Assembly: GCF_963665675.1 (NCBI RefSeq)
Contig: NZ_OY762426.1
Coordinates: 2,914,001-2,978,000 of the forward strand
DNA length: 64,000 nt
Source of the DNA: an uncultured Methanolobus sp.
GTDB lineage: Archaea; Halobacteriota; Methanosarcinia; Methanosarcinales; Methanosarcinaceae
Direction of reading: 5' to 3'
Position numbers and translations under genes: made by a program
Shown: positions 63,737-64,000 of the stretch, one piece after another
How positions within the stretch are numbered: position 1 is the first letter of the stretch
Layout: each line of letters starts with the position of its first letter
The notes under the pieces: model-generated
The model's input: the letters and a program-made list of their open reading frames with translations, nothing else
Database searches by the model: none
What the model was told of the DNA's origin: nothing

Positions 63737-64000
63737 ATGTATGAAGCAATTGTTGACAGTCCTTTGTTTTTATGGTCAGTCTTAGCATATTTAATTCTGC
63801 TATACCATTACTTTGGAATTGAGGAAATTCAAAACAAGATTAAAGGCGTAGAACTTGTTTTTGTTTCACTGGCATTAGGAACTATTTTTTTGATAGTTTA
63901 TAAGTTTGTGTGGGCAATTCTAAAAAACATAATAGAAGCGACCAACTCATTAATTGAAATATATAATGTTTTACCAGTTACTTTTAACCCTTTCCAACCT
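63737..64000 (+). CDS. Membrane protein, partial (runs off the window)
   Basis: Open from ATG 63737 to the window end (88 codons). There are two likely transmembrane helices (FLWSVLAYLILLYHYFGI and LVFVSLALGTIFLIVYKFVW) joined by a short charged loop. No family is recognised. It lies just outside repeat C, so it belongs either to the original chromosome or to a further element. Confidence 0.5.
   Translation, partial: MYEAIVDSPLFLWSVLAYLILLYHYFGIEEIQNKIKGVELVFVSLALGTIFLIVYKFVWAILKNIIEATNSLIEIYNVLPVTFNPFQP

Overview
The window comes from a methanogenic archaeon, most likely a methylotrophic member of the Methanosarcinaceae (Methanolobus- or Methanococcoides-like; this is an inference from gene content). 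Evidence: formylmethanofuran dehydrogenase subunits B and D, an HdrA-MvhD fusion with a polyferredoxin, archaeal GatE, TrmB-type and membrane-anchored winged-helix regulators, DUF1638, PEF-CTERM/PGF-CTERM surface proteins, GGTGA-type ribosome binding sites and archaeal TATA boxes. The DNA is AT-rich, more so in the accessory parts.

Layout. 0.2-2.7 kb: regulator, methyltransferase and acetyltransferase. 2.8-5.9 kb: a decayed integrated element (C-terminal stub of an archaeal tyrosine integrase, a tRNA 3' half, an AAA ATPase/DUF4276 pair). 6.0-18.5 kb: core metabolism on the minus strand (argG, carB, carA, a beta-propeller protein, gatE, polyferredoxin, hdrA). 18.5-19.1 kb: two related, apparently undescribed small RNA genes in tandem. 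19.1-26.5 kb: surface proteins and a membrane regulator, hybrid cluster protein, cupin, ferredoxin-thioredoxin reductase-like protein, and a short fwd cluster (Fe-S protein, fwdB, fwdD). 26.5-34.8 kb: repeat-rich and IS-rich, with three copies of a ~280-bp repeat, a beta-helix surface protein, IS1-like and ISH3 elements, and a TetR/DUF1638 unit with matching operators. 35.2-42.2 kb: one 2355-residue surface protein gene. 42.7-43.9 kb: an IS630 element.

The most striking part is 44-64 kb. Three copies of a palindromic sequence (loop AACAAAAATG between CCCCG and CGGGG; B has CCCCA) lie at 46.43, 53.16 and 63.60 kb. They divide the region into two adjoining elements, each with its own terminal inverted repeats. 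The right element (53.17-63.60 kb) is a casposon: family B DNA polymerase, HNH nuclease, HTH and ribbon-helix-helix proteins, and a Cas1-type casposase with a winged-helix partner gene. It also carries a DUF4238 gene that a recent IS has split. The left element (46.44-53.16 kb) has no integrase or polymerase. It carries five minus-strand genes of defence-like type (HEPN, HEAT/coiled coil, GIY-YIG/DUF4357, DUF4365 and one unknown). The geometry is repeat - 6.7 kb - repeat - 10.4 kb - repeat, which resembles a CRISPR array with giant spacers. It suggests that one casposase placed an autonomous casposon and a cargo-only element side by side at one palindromic target.

Limits: all family assignments are from reading the sequences without searches. 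RNA genes, operators and element ends are inferred from sequence patterns.
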